Under the pieces are notes generated by a model. The model made no database searches and had not been told where the DNA came from. It saw only the letters and a list, made by a program, of their open reading frames with translations. A program made the translations under genes and the position numbers. From DATLGB01 sp963740765 (GTDB lineage: Bacteria; Actinomycetota; Thermoleophilia; Solirubrobacterales; Solirubrobacteraceae), in assembly GCA_963740765.1 (NCBI GenBank), contig CAVUFN010000017.1:186001-250000 (forward strand): a stretch of DNA of 64,000 bases, written 5' to 3'. This document shows, piece after piece, positions 16,839 through 25,024 of this stretch. Numbering within the stretch: the stretch's first letter is position 1; each line of letters begins with the position of its first letter.

Positions 16839-17790
16839 CGTCGTCGCCCTCGAGCTTGGTGCCGGTGACGGCGAGGAAGACGTCGTCGAGCGTCGGCGAC
16901 TGGACCTCGATCGACTCCACGTCGACATCGGCCTCGTCGAGCAGCCGGACGACCGGTGCCAGCGAGCCCTTGCCGTCCGGCGCCTCGACGAGCACGGTGG
17001 ACGGCGTGGCCGCGTCGTGGGGCTCGAGCGTCAGGCTCTGCAGCGCGGTGCGGGCGCGGTCGGCCGTATCGGGGTCGACCAGCTCGACGTGCACGGTGGG
17101 CTTGCCGACGTGGCCCTTGAGCTCGGCCGGCGTCCCCTCCGCGGCGAGCGAGCCGTTCGCGATGATCCCGACCCGGTCGGCAAGCTGCTCGGCCTCCTCG
17201 AGGTACTGCGTGGTGAGGAAGACCGTCGTGCCCTCGTCGTTGAGCGCCCGCACCTCGCGCCACAGCGCGGTGCGGCTCGTGATGTCCAGGCCCGTGGTCG
17301 GCTCGTCGAGGAACAGGACCTCCGGGCGATGCACGAGCGCGAGCGCGAGGTCGAGCCGGCGCCGCATGCCGCCCGAGTAGCCCCCGACGCGGCGGTCGGC
17401 CGCTTCCACCAGCCCGACGCGGTCCAGCAGGTCCGTGCCGCGCGCCTTGGCCTCCGGGCGCTTGAAGCCGTGCAGCGCGCCCTGCATGTGCAACAGCTCG
17501 CGCCCGGTCATCAGCGGATCGATGGCCGCCTCCTGCAGCGCGACGCCGATCGAGCGGCGGACGGCGTCGGCCTCGGAGACGACGTCGTGGCCGGCGACCC
17601 GCGCCACCCCGCCCGTGGGACGCAGCAGCGTCGTGAGGATGCGGACCGTGGTCGTCTTGCCGGCCCCGTTCGGGCCGAGGAAGCCGTAGATCTCACCCGG
17701 CGCGACCACCAGGTCGAGACCGTCCACGGCCCGGATGCCACCCTTGAACTCGCGGACGAGTCCGTCTACCTCGACCGCTTGCACGTGCAA
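16783..17790 (-). CDS. DrrA-family ABC transporter ATP-binding protein
   Basis: A 335-residue ATPase resembling daunorubicin-resistance DrrA. Walker A GPNGAGKT is at 39-46, the signature reads YSGGMRRRLDLA, and Walker B LFLDEPTTGLD is followed by the DrrA-type TTQYLEEAEQLADRVGII block. The C-terminal domain with SPTLDDVFLAVTGTKLEGDD is characteristic. The TTG at 17790 begins the frame; a GTG two codons on is an alternative. It is first gene of the exporter/SUI1 operon. Confidence 0.92.
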   Translation of the reverse strand: MHVQAVEVDGLVREFKGGIRAVDGLDLVVAPGEIYGFLGPNGAGKTTTVRILTTLLRPTGGVARVAGHDVVSEADAVRRSIGVALQEAAIDPLMTGRELLHMQGALHGFKRPEAKARGTDLLDRVGLVEAADRRVGGYSGGMRRRLDLALALVHRPEVLFLDEPTTGLDITSRTALWREVRALNDEGTTVFLTTQYLEEAEQLADRVGIIANGSLAAEGTPAELKGHVGKPTVHVELVDPDTADRARTALQSLTLEPHDAATPSTVLVEAPDGKGSLAPVVRLLDEADVDVESIEVQSPTLDDVFLAVTGTKLEGDDDDREASGSAPAEGGRSRD

Positions 17791-17794
17791 CAGC

Positions 17795-18337
17795 CTATGT
17801 GGACGGCTGGTAGCGCAGCAACGTCACGCCGGAACGGAAGGGGCGGGTCTCGATCAGCTCGAGGTCGAGGCGCCGGGTGGCCAGCCGCCGGCCCTTCCCG
17901 AGCCAGACGGGATACACGAACAAGCGCAGCTCGTCGACGAGGCCGGCGTCGAACAGCGGGTCCATCAGGCTCATCGAGCCGGTGACGACGCATTCCGCGC
18001 CCTCAGCGGCCTTCAGGGCACGGGCCGCGCCGAGCAGATCGCGCTCGACGACGCTGTTCTGCCATCCGGGGTCCTCCATGGTGGTGGAGACGACGTGCTT
18101 GGGGACGCGGTTGAGCGCGGCCGTGATGCCGGTCCGGTCGTCGGTCTGCTCGGGCCAGTAGGAGCGGAAGTCCTCGAAGGTCCGCCGGCCCAGCAGCATC
18201 GCGTGCTCGGCGTCCATGTAGGACTGCATGACCTCGAGGATGTCGCCCTGGTCGTCGCCGTCGCCGGGCTCGAACCAGCCCTCCGTCGCCTCGATCACCC
18301 CGTCGAGCGTGATGTTCTGCGTCACGATGAGCCGCAT
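17795..18337 (-). CDS. Dihydrofolate reductase-like (RibD C-terminal) protein
   Basis: A 180-residue RibD_C/DHFR-fold protein beginning MRLIVTQNITLDGVIEAT, with MLLGRRTFEDFRSYWP and an ECVVTGSMSLMDPLFDAGLVDELRL segment. These proteins bind NADPH but are usually orphan reductases rather than folate enzymes. It lies one base after the HxlR regulator gene and is likely co-transcribed with it, so it may belong to the same drug or redox response. Confidence 0.85.
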   Translation of the reverse strand: MRLIVTQNITLDGVIEATEGWFEPGDGDDQGDILEVMQSYMDAEHAMLLGRRTFEDFRSYWPEQTDDRTGITAALNRVPKHVVSTTMEDPGWQNSVVERDLLGAARALKAAEGAECVVTGSMSLMDPLFDAGLVDELRLFVYPVWLGKGRRLATRRLDLELIETRPFRSGVTLLRYQPST

Positions 18338-18338
18338 G

Positions 18339-18986
18339 TCAGGCGGGCTGCGGCAGCGGGAAGAGCTCCAGGAAGCGGCGGGCGACGTCCGCGTCGCCGG
18401 TGATCTGCAGGCCGGCCTCCGCCTCGGTGATGCGCCCATGGCAGACGCCCAGCAGCGCCGTCGGGTCGCCCGCGATGGTCGCGTCGGGGCCGGCGACCTC
18501 GCCTGGCTCGATGCTGAAGCGGCCGTGGTCGACGGCGGCCTCGTAGGGCTGGCCGTCGAGCACGAGCTGCATCCGCGCGGCCATGTTCTCGGCGCGCTCG
18601 GCCGCGAACAGCGTGCGCAGGGAGAGGATGTGGGAGTCGAAGCTCATCTGCATCGGGCAGTCCTCGGCGATCGGCAGGTGCGAGCCGAACGCGCCGAGCG
18701 CCATGACGACGGGCTCGAGCTTGCGACCGAGGTCGGTGAGGACGTACACCTGCGACGCCGCCGGGGGTGGCAGGATGCGCTTCTCGACGACATCACCGTC
18801 CGCGAGATCACGCAGGCGCTGGGCCAGGACATCGGGTCCGAGGGAGGGGAGACCCTGGCGGAGGTCGGTGAACCGCTTGGGGCCCAGCAGCAGTTCCCGC
18901 ACGATCATGAGCGACCACCGCTCCCCGACGAGATCGAGGGCGCGGGCAACGCCACAAACGTCTCCGTAGGACCGCTTCGAGGGCAT
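18339..18986 (-). CDS. HxlR-family transcriptional regulator
   Basis: A 215-residue winged-helix regulator. The N-terminal 100 residues carry the HxlR signature CGVARALDLVGERWSLMIVRELLLGPKRFTDL; the remaining half resembles an SCP2-like ligand pocket. It is divergent from an MFS pump, and an 8-bp inverted repeat in the 71-bp gap fits its operator. The start ATG lies 7 nt after TACACT on the minus strand. A role as repressor of the pump is inferred. Confidence 0.9.
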   Translation of the reverse strand: MPSKRSYGDVCGVARALDLVGERWSLMIVRELLLGPKRFTDLRQGLPSLGPDVLAQRLRDLADGDVVEKRILPPPAASQVYVLTDLGRKLEPVVMALGAFGSHLPIAEDCPMQMSFDSHILSLRTLFAAERAENMAARMQLVLDGQPYEAAVDHGRFSIEPGEVAGPDATIAGDPTALLGVCHGRITEAEAGLQITGDADVARRFLELFPLPQPA

Positions 18987-18993
18987 GGCAGAC

Positions 18994-19050
18994 AGTGTAG
19001 CGGGATATTTCCAACTTTGGGGTTGGAAAATCAAATCAACGTGCTAAGGT
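18994..19050. promoter_or_regulatory. Divergent promoters with HxlR-type operator
   Basis: The inverted repeat TTTCCAAC (19008-19015) and GTTGGAAA (19022-19029) has a 6-bp spacer. Its right half contains TTGGAA, which with TAAGGT (19045-19050) makes a -35/-10 pair with 16-bp spacing; the MFS ATG follows 7 nt later. On the minus strand TACACT (complement of 18994-18999) stands 7 nt before the hxlR ATG. Confidence 0.7.
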
Positions 19051-19057
19051 GCCGCTC

Positions 19058-20518
19058 ATGACGGACAACGCAACCCTCCCCGAATCCCGCTGGCCGGCGC
19101 TGTACGCGCTCTGCGCCGGCGTCCTCATGATCGTCCTCGACGCGACGATCGTGAACGTGGCCCTGCCTTCGATCCAGGAGGACCTCGACTTCTCCGGCTC
19201 GAGCCTCGCGTGGGTGGTGAACGCGTACCTGATCCCGTTCGGCGGCCTGCTCCTGCTCGCCGGTCGCTTCGGTGACCTGCTCGGCCAGCGCCGCATCTTC
19301 CTCCTCGGCCTCGGTGTCTTCACCGTCGCCTCGATGCTGTGCGCGGTCTCCGTCAACCAGGGCATGCTGATCGCCGCCCGCTTCGTGCAGGGCGCCGGCG
19401 GCGCGCTGGCGTCCGCGGTCGTCCTCGGCATGATCGTGACCATGTTCCCCGAGCCGCGCGAGCAGGCGAAGGCGATCGGCGTCTACGGCTTCGTCGCCTC
19501 CGCGGGTGGCTCCATCGGCCTCGTCGCCGGCGGCGTCCTCACCGAGGCGATCAGCTGGCACTGGATCTTCCTCATCAACGTCCCGGTCGGCATCGCGACC
19601 GCGCTGGCCACGCTGCGCATGGTCGAGGACAAGCCCGGCCTGGGCCTGAAGGCCGGCGCCGACCTCCCCAGCGCCGTGCTCGCCACCACCGGCCTGATGC
19701 TGCTCGTCTACGCGATCCTCGGCGTCAGCGAGGACGGCGTGGGCTCGTCGCGCGTGCTCGTCCCCGGCGCGATCGGCGCCGCCCTGCTGGCCGCCTTCCT
19801 CGCCCGCCAGACGCGGATCGAGAAGCCCCTGATGCCGCTGCGGGTGTTCGGCTCGCGCAACGTGACCGGTGCCAACCTGACCATGGCGCCGCTCGTCGCC
19901 GGCATGTTCTCGATGTTCTTCCTCGGCGCGCTGTACCTGCAGAAGGTGCTCGGCTACAACCCGCTCGAGGTCGGGCTGGCCTTCCTCCCCTCCAGCGTCC
20001 TCATGGGCGTCATCTCCCTGCGGCTGACGGAGCGCCTGATGATGCGCTTCGGCGCGCGCGGCATCCTCATCCCCGGCGTCGTGTCGATCGGCATCGGCCT
20101 GCTCCTGTTCGCCCGCACGCCGGTCGACGGCAGCCTCTGGGCCGACGTCCTGCCCCCGACCCTGTTCATCGGTGTCGGTGCCGGCCTGGCGTTCCCGTCG
20201 CTGATGTCGCTCTCGATGGCGGGCGTCGCGATGGAGGACTCGGGCCTGGCCTCCGGCATCGTCAACTCGACGGTCCAGGTCGGTGGCGCCATCGGCCTCG
20301 CCGTCCTGGCCACGCTGTCCGCGTCGCGCACCGATTCGCTGGCGAAGGCCGGTGAGTCGGCCGCCGCCGCGCTCAACGGCGGCTACCACGTCGCCTACCT
20401 GGTCGGCGCCGCGCTCGTCGTCGTCGCGCTCAGCGCCGCCATCTTCGTGCTGCAGGCGCCCGCCGAGGCGCAGGCCGAGGGAAACGTCGATGACGAGCGT
20501 GAGCTCGTCACGGTCTAG
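19058..20518 (+). CDS. MFS transporter, DHA2 (14-helix, EmrB/QacA) family
   Basis: A 486-residue drug:proton antiporter candidate. It has the DHA2 opening motif LDATIVNVALPSIQEDL in helix 1, WVVNAYLIPFGGLLLLAGRFGDLLGQR (motif A) and motif C-like GGSIGLVAGGVLTEAISWHW, with about 14 membrane segments. The ATG at 19058 is chosen over an in-frame GTG three codons upstream because of the promoter spacing. Likely controlled by the divergent HxlR regulator. Confidence 0.92.
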   Translation: MTDNATLPESRWPALYALCAGVLMIVLDATIVNVALPSIQEDLDFSGSSLAWVVNAYLIPFGGLLLLAGRFGDLLGQRRIFLLGLGVFTVASMLCAVSVNQGMLIAARFVQGAGGALASAVVLGMIVTMFPEPREQAKAIGVYGFVASAGGSIGLVAGGVLTEAISWHWIFLINVPVGIATALATLRMVEDKPGLGLKAGADLPSAVLATTGLMLLVYAILGVSEDGVGSSRVLVPGAIGAALLAAFLARQTRIEKPLMPLRVFGSRNVTGANLTMAPLVAGMFSMFFLGALYLQKVLGYNPLEVGLAFLPSSVLMGVISLRLTERLMMRFGARGILIPGVVSIGIGLLLFARTPVDGSLWADVLPPTLFIGVGAGLAFPSLMSLSMAGVAMEDSGLASGIVNSTVQVGGAIGLAVLATLSASRTDSLAKAGESAAAALNGGYHVAYLVGAALVVVALSAAIFVLQAPAEAQAEGNVDDERELVTV

Positions 20519-21252
20519 CGGGCGGCGAAGCGCGCGAGGAAGCGCTGCGTCTCGGGCTGCTGCGGGGCGGTGAGCACATCCTTGGGCGCCCCGCGCTCGA
20601 GGATGCGGCCCTCGTGCAGGAAGCAGACCTCGTCGGCGATGTCGCGGGCGAAGCCCATCTCGTGCGTGGCGATCACCATCGTCACGCCGTCGGCCTTGAG
20701 GTCCGCGACGGCGGCGAGGACCTCGCCGACGAGCTCGGGGTCGAGCGCGCTGGTGATCTCGTCGAGGAGCAGCGCTCGTGGGCGGGGCGCGAGCGCGCGG
20801 GCGATCGCCACCCGCTGCTGCTGGCCGCCCGAGAGCCGCTCGACGCGGTCGTGCTCGCGGCCTTCGAGGCCGAGATGGGCGAGCAGCTCGCGGCCTCGCT
20901 CGCGGGCCGCGTCTCGCGGCGTCCCGTGCGCGCGGATCAGCCCCAGCGTGACGTTGTCGAGCACGCTCAGGTGGCTGAAGAGGTCGAAGCCCTGGAAGAC
21001 CATCCCGAGCCGGCGGCGGACCCGCACCGCATCGACGCCCGGTTCCGTGACGACCTCGCCGTCGAGCAGGACGTCGCCGTCGTCGATCTCCTCCAGCAGA
21101 TCCAGGCAGCGCAGCAACGTCGACTTGCCCGACCCCGACGCGCCGATCAGCGCGACCGCCCGGTGAGCCTCGACGACGACGTCGACGCCGCGCAGGACCT
21201 CGCGGTCCCCGTAGGCCTTGGTGACCGCCCGGGCTTCGAGGACGGCCGTCAT
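20515..21252 (-). CDS. Polar amino acid ABC importer ATPase (GlnQ/HisP type)
   Basis: A 245-residue ATPase: Walker A GASGSGKS at 37-44, signature LSGGQQQRVAIARAL, Walker B LLLDEITSALDPELVGEVL and the THEMGFARDIADEVCFLHEGRI block diagnostic of GlnQ. It is the last gene of an importer operon with permease and binding protein. Its stop is interlocked with the MFS stop in a shared CTAG. Confidence 0.94.
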   Translation of the reverse strand: MTAVLEARAVTKAYGDREVLRGVDVVVEAHRAVALIGASGSGKSTLLRCLDLLEEIDDGDVLLDGEVVTEPGVDAVRVRRRLGMVFQGFDLFSHLSVLDNVTLGLIRAHGTPRDAARERGRELLAHLGLEGREHDRVERLSGGQQQRVAIARALAPRPRALLLDEITSALDPELVGEVLAAVADLKADGVTMVIATHEMGFARDIADEVCFLHEGRILERGAPKDVLTAPQQPETQRFLARFAAR

Positions 21253-22094
21253 GCCGCCACCACCGTCCCGCTGGCGCGCTGCCGGGCGCGCAGGTAGTCG
21301 AGCAGCCGCGCGAGCGGGATCGTCACAGCCAGGTACAGCAGCGCTGCGGCCAGCAGCGGCGTGTAGTTGAAGTTCGAGCTCGCCTCGATCTGGGCGACGC
21401 GGAACGCTTCGAGCGGCCCGAGGATGGACACGAGCGCGACGTCCTTCTGGAGCGCGATGAAGTCGTTGAGCAGGGGAGGGGCGATGCGGCGCAGCGCCTG
21501 CGGGACGACCACGAAGCGCAGCGACTGCGCGGGGGTGAGGCCAACGGCGAGGGCAGCGGCGCGCTGGCGGTCGTCGACGGACTCGATGCCGGCGCGGTAG
21601 ACCTCGGCCACGTAGGCGCCGTAGGAGAGCGAGAGCCCGAGCCCGCCGAGCACGAGCGGGTCGGTCGGCACGCCCTTCAGCTCCAGCGCCGGGATCCCGA
21701 AGCCGACGAGGTAGACCATCAGGATCGTCGGGATGCCGCGGAAGACGTCGACGTAGACGACCGCCAGGGCGCGGAAGGGGAACAGCGCGGGCGCCGAGGT
21801 GGTGCGGGCCAGCGCGACCACCAGCCCGAGCACCAGCACGATCACCTCGACGATCAGGAACAGCTTGACGTCCAGCCAGAAGCCGTCCAGCACGTCGGGA
21901 AACGACGCCTTGAACGCGTCCGCGCTCAGGAACGTCTGCGCGAACGCGTCCCAGCCCGGGCTGGTGACGACCAGCACGGTGATCGTCCCCAGGACGAGCA
22001 CGGTGGAGACCGCGGAGACGAGTCCGCCCCGGCGGTTGCTCCGGCGCCGGGCCTCTGCGCGCAGCGCCTGGCGCTCACCGGGAGCCGGCGCCAC
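21249..22094 (-). CDS. Polar amino acid ABC importer permease (HisM/GlnP type)
   Basis: A 281-residue membrane protein with the EAA loop YVAEVYRAGIESVDDRQRAAALAVGLT followed by VVVPQALRRIAPPLLNDFIALQKDVALVS, the hallmark of the HisM/QM family. About five helices follow a basic cytoplasmic N-terminus. Only one permease gene is present, so the channel would be a homodimer. The GTG start abuts the stop of the binding-protein gene. Confidence 0.92.
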   Translation of the reverse strand: MAPAPGERQALRAEARRRSNRRGGLVSAVSTVLVLGTITVLVVTSPGWDAFAQTFLSADAFKASFPDVLDGFWLDVKLFLIVEVIVLVLGLVVALARTTSAPALFPFRALAVVYVDVFRGIPTILMVYLVGFGIPALELKGVPTDPLVLGGLGLSLSYGAYVAEVYRAGIESVDDRQRAAALAVGLTPAQSLRFVVVPQALRRIAPPLLNDFIALQKDVALVSILGPLEAFRVAQIEASSNFNYTPLLAAALLYLAVTIPLARLLDYLRARQRASGTVVAA

Positions 22095-22955
22095 TCAGTT
22101 CAGCTCGGGTGCGCCGGCGGCCTCGCCGAGCTCGCGCGACTGGATCTCGTCCAGCTCGCCGGAGCTGCGCAGTGCCTCGACCGCCTTCGACACGCACGGC
22201 GTGAGCGGAGAGCCCTTCTGCAGCAGCGCGCCCCACTTGTCTCCGCCGGGAGCGGCGAACTGGCCGGCGATCTTCGCGCCCTCGACCTGCGCCGCGGTCA
22301 CGTAGAACGCGGTCGGCAGGTCGACCACGACGGCGTCGACGCGGCTCTGCTTGAGCGCCTGCACGACGTCGTTGGAGTCGTTGAAGACCTGCGGGTCCGC
22401 GGACGGCGCCACCGTCTCCTGGACCGCGTCCAGCGAGGTGGTCCCGACCTGCACGCCGAGCTTGGCGTCCTTGAGGTCGGCCAGCGAGCTCACCTCGAGG
22501 TCGGAGCCCTTCGGGACGACGACGGCCTGCGGCGCCTCGAAGTACGGGGCCGAGAAGTCGACCACCTTCTCACGCTTGGGGGTGATCGAGATCTGGTTGA
22601 CGTCGAAGTCGAACGTCTTGGGGCCGGGCGCGTAGCTCGAGTTGAACGGCACGACGGTCCACTCGACCGCGTCCCTGGCATAGCCGAGCTCGTCGGCGAT
22701 CGCGTAGGCGACCGCGGACTCGAAGCCCTTGCCGTTGGTCGGGTCGTCGTCGGCGAAGTAGGGCGGGTAGGCGGGCTTGTCGGTCCCGATCGTGAGCGTG
22801 CCGTCGGTGACCGTCTTCAGCGAGTCCTTGGCGCACGCGTCCGTGTTGCCGCCGGATGCGGTCGTGGAGCTGGAGGACTCCTCGGTGTCGCCGCAGCCGA
22901 CGATGACGGCAGCGAGGAGGACGAGCAGGATCGGGAGGAGGCGGTGGGGACGCAT
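22095..22955 (-). CDS. Amino-acid ABC transporter substrate-binding lipoprotein
   Basis: A 286-residue solute-binding protein (family 3). The lipoprotein signal ends at C21 (AAVIVGC), followed by a Ser/Thr-rich linker. The ligand domain has LTIGTDKPAYPPYF, FDFDVNQISITPKREKVVDFSAPYF and KLGVQVGTTSLDAVQ, standard for polar amino-acid binders. It is first in the operon with permease and ATPase and divergent from the arsR gene. The exact amino acid cannot be told. Confidence 0.92.
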   Translation of the reverse strand: MRPHRLLPILLVLLAAVIVGCGDTEESSSSTTASGGNTDACAKDSLKTVTDGTLTIGTDKPAYPPYFADDDPTNGKGFESAVAYAIADELGYARDAVEWTVVPFNSSYAPGPKTFDFDVNQISITPKREKVVDFSAPYFEAPQAVVVPKGSDLEVSSLADLKDAKLGVQVGTTSLDAVQETVAPSADPQVFNDSNDVVQALKQSRVDAVVVDLPTAFYVTAAQVEGAKIAGQFAAPGGDKWGALLQKGSPLTPCVSKAVEALRSSGELDEIQSRELGEAAGAPELN

Positions 22956-22980
22956 GAGCGCGCGAAGAATACCCCTCCGC

Positions 22981-23008
22981 TTGACATATGCTCATTACGG
23001 CATATATT
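22981..23008 (+). promoter_or_regulatory. Promoter with overlapping ATATG/CATAT operator
   Basis: TTGACA (22981-22986) and TATATT (23003-23008) are 16 bp apart and are the best sigma-70-like pair in the window. The GTG of the ArsR gene follows 7 nt later. The inverted pair ATATG and CATAT lies between and over these boxes, as an autoregulatory ArsR site would. Confidence 0.7.
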
Positions 23009-23015
23009 GCCGGAT

Positions 23016-23357
23016 GTGGCACGCGCAGCGACCACCGCCGACACGTTCAACGCGATCGCCGAGCCCCGGCGCCGCGAGATCCTGGACGCGCTGGCGGAGG
23101 GGGGAGAGCGGCCGGTCGGAGATCTGGCCGAGCGCTTGGGCTTCTCGCAGCCGCAGCTGTCGAAGCACCTGCGGGTCCTGCGCGAGGTGGGGGCCGTCGA
23201 CGTCCGCGAGGACGGCCGCCGGCGCCTGTACCGCCTCAACGGCCCGGCGCTCAAGCCCGTCCACGACTGGGTGCAGTCCTACGCGCACCTGTGGAAGGAG
23301 CGCTTCGACGCGCTCGACGACGTCCTCGACGACCTCAAGAGGGAGGCATCACCATGA
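23016..23357 (+). CDS. ArsR/SmtB-family transcriptional regulator
   Basis: A 113-residue winged-helix repressor: FNAIAEPRRREILDALAEG, then the recognition helix region LAERLGFSQPQLSKHLRVLREVG and wing VREDGRRRLYRLNG. No metal-site cysteine pair is seen, so it belongs to the non-metal subgroup that commonly pairs with AHSA1 genes. The GTG at 23016 is chosen by -10 spacing and family length. The stop overlaps the AHSA1 gene as ATGA. Confidence 0.9.
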   Translation: MARAATTADTFNAIAEPRRREILDALAEGGERPVGDLAERLGFSQPQLSKHLRVLREVGAVDVREDGRRRLYRLNGPALKPVHDWVQSYAHLWKERFDALDDVLDDLKREASP

Positions 23358-23836
23358 TCATGTCCGACACCACCACCGTCACCCCGCAGGGCGACCGCGA
23401 GATCCTCATCACGCGCGAGTTCGACGCGCCGGCGGCGCTGATCTACCGCGCCTGGACCGAGCCGGACCTCGTCCGCCGCTGGTGGACCGCCCGCCGCGGC
23501 GCGATGACGGTCTGCGAGATCGACCTCCAGGTCGGTGGCAGGTGGCGCTTCAAGATGACGGCGGAGTCGGGCGGGGAGGAGGTCGAGTTCTACGGCGAGT
23601 ACCGCGAGCTCGTCCCGGGCGAGAAGCTCGTCTCCACGGAGATCTTCGCGCCGTTCCCCGACAACCCGGCGCTCAACACGCTGACCTTCGAGGAGCGCAA
23701 CGGGCACACCTTCGCCACGCTGCTCGTCCAGCACGACACCCCGGAGGCGCGCGACATGCACCTCCAGTCGGGCATGGAGGCCGGCCTGCGCGATGCGCTC
23801 GACCTGCTCGAAGGGGTCGCCCAGTCGCTGTCGTAG
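23354..23836 (+). CDS. AHSA1-type SRPBCC protein
   Basis: A 160-residue START-fold protein with the AHSA1 signature EILITREFDAPAALIYRAWTEPDLVRRWW and VGGRWRF. Its pairing with an upstream ArsR gene is one of the commonest bacterial two-gene units, yet its ligand is generally unknown. It starts at the ATG overlapping the arsR stop; a second ATG two codons on is possible. Confidence 0.9.
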   Translation: MIMSDTTTVTPQGDREILITREFDAPAALIYRAWTEPDLVRRWWTARRGAMTVCEIDLQVGGRWRFKMTAESGGEEVEFYGEYRELVPGEKLVSTEIFAPFPDNPALNTLTFEERNGHTFATLLVQHDTPEARDMHLQSGMEAGLRDALDLLEGVAQSLS

Positions 23837-23839
23837 CCT
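23834..23839 (+). promoter_or_regulatory. Putative leaderless -10 (TAGCCT) built on a stop codon
   Basis: TAGCCT ends 7 nt before the ATG at 23847. The TAG is the stop codon of the AHSA1 gene. Confidence 0.5.
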
Positions 23840-23846
23840 CGGCGGC

Positions 23847-24566
23847 ATGGAGACCGTTGTCCTCGAGGCGTCCTGGCTGACCCCCGGCATGCGCCGGATC
23901 GTGGTGGGCGGCGACGGCCTCGAGGGCTTCGATCCCAGCGCCTTCTCCGACAGCTACGTCAAGTGCCGCTTCGGGGAGCGGATGCGCTCCTACACCGTGT
24001 CCGACTGGGACGCGGAAGCGCGGCGCTTGACTTTGGATTTCGTGGTCCACGGCGACCGCGGGCTGGCCGGGCCGTGGGCCGCCTCGGCCGCGCCCGGCGA
24101 CGTGCTGGAGATCAAGGGCCCGGGCGGTGGCTACACGCCCTCGGTCGACGCCGACTGGCATTTGATGGTCGGCGACGAGGCGGTCATCCCGGCGATCGCC
24201 GCCGCGCTGCGGCGCGTGCCGGCGGGCGTGCCGGTGATCGTGATCGTGGAGGTCGAGGGTCCCGAGCACGAGCAGCCCTTGCCCACGGACGGCGATCTGT
24301 CGCTGACCTGGCTGCACGGCCTCGGCGGCCTCGTGGACACGGTTGCCGGCTTGTCGCTGCCTGCGGGTGACGGCCACGCCTTCGTCCACGGCGAGGCCGA
24401 AGCCGTCCGCCTGATCCGCCGCCACCTCGTCCGCGACCGCGGCATGCCCGTCGCGGCCCTCTCCGCCACCGGCTACTGGAAGCAGCGCCTCACCGACGAG
24501 GAGTGGCGCGCCGCCAAGGCCGAGTGGAAGGCCCAGGCCGAGCTCGACCTCGCCGGCGTCCGCTGA
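23847..24566 (+). CDS. Siderophore-interacting FAD protein (SIP family)
   Basis: A 239-residue flavin reductase of the SIP/ViuB type. The FAD-binding motif is RSYTVSDWD, followed by LDFVVHGDRGLAGPWAASAAPGD and GPGGGYTP, with a C-terminal NAD(P)H domain ending LSATGYWKQRLTDEEWRAAK. It would reduce Fe(III)-siderophores in the cytoplasm. No siderophore importer is near. ATG at 23847 is supported by the promoter and by family length. Confidence 0.88.
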   Translation: METVVLEASWLTPGMRRIVVGGDGLEGFDPSAFSDSYVKCRFGERMRSYTVSDWDAEARRLTLDFVVHGDRGLAGPWAASAAPGDVLEIKGPGGGYTPSVDADWHLMVGDEAVIPAIAAALRRVPAGVPVIVIVEVEGPEHEQPLPTDGDLSLTWLHGLGGLVDTVAGLSLPAGDGHAFVHGEAEAVRLIRRHLVRDRGMPVAALSATGYWKQRLTDEEWRAAKAEWKAQAELDLAGVR

Positions 24567-25024
24567 GCGCCCCGGCCGTTCAGCTGTGGACCGACGGCGC
24601 CTGCTCGGGCAACCCGGGCCCGGGCGGCTGGGCCGCGCTGCTCATCGCCGGCCCCAACGAGCGCATGCTCGGCGGCGGCGATGCCCACACCACCAACAAC
24701 CGCATGGAGCTGCTCGCGCCCATCAAGGGCCTGCAGGCGCTGACCCGCCCCTGCGTCGTCGACCTCTACATCGACTCCACCTACGTGATGTTCGGCTTCA
24801 CCAAGGGCTGGGTCGCCGGCTGGCGCAGCCGCGCCGTGGACGGCGTCTGGCTGACCGCGTCCAAGCAGCCGGTCCTCAACCGCGACCTCTGGGAGGAGCT
24901 CGACGACGCCGTCGAGCGCCACACCGTCCGCTGGCATCGGGTCAAGGGCCACGCCGGCGTCGAGCTCAACGAGCGCGTCGACGCCGAGGCGTGCCGCCAG
25001 CGCGACCTCAGCGCCGCTCGATGA
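24563..25024 (+). CDS. rnhA: Ribonuclease HI
   Basis: Cleaves the RNA strand of RNA-DNA hybrids. All four catalytic acids are present: D11 (WTDGACSGNPGPGGW), E49 (NNRMEL), D71 (YIDSTYV) and D140 (NERVDAEA), with H130 in the loop. The start is uncertain: no ATG, GTG or TTG lies at the right place. A CTG at 24563 overlapping the upstream TGA (CTGA) gives 153 residues, matching the usual 150-155. In-frame GTGs at 24503 and 24524 lie inside the SIP gene. CTG is my preferred start. Confidence 0.9.
   Translation: MSAPAVQLWTDGACSGNPGPGGWAALLIAGPNERMLGGGDAHTTNNRMELLAPIKGLQALTRPCVVDLYIDSTYVMFGFTKGWVAGWRSRAVDGVWLTASKQPVLNRDLWEELDDAVERHTVRWHRVKGHAGVELNERVDAEACRQRDLSAAR

Noticed and set aside
15196..16868. 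Plus-strand open frames over the ABC permeases
   Set aside because: Sequences rich in Glu/Arg/Gly/His repeats mirror membrane helices on the minus strand; no motif or ribosome-binding site.
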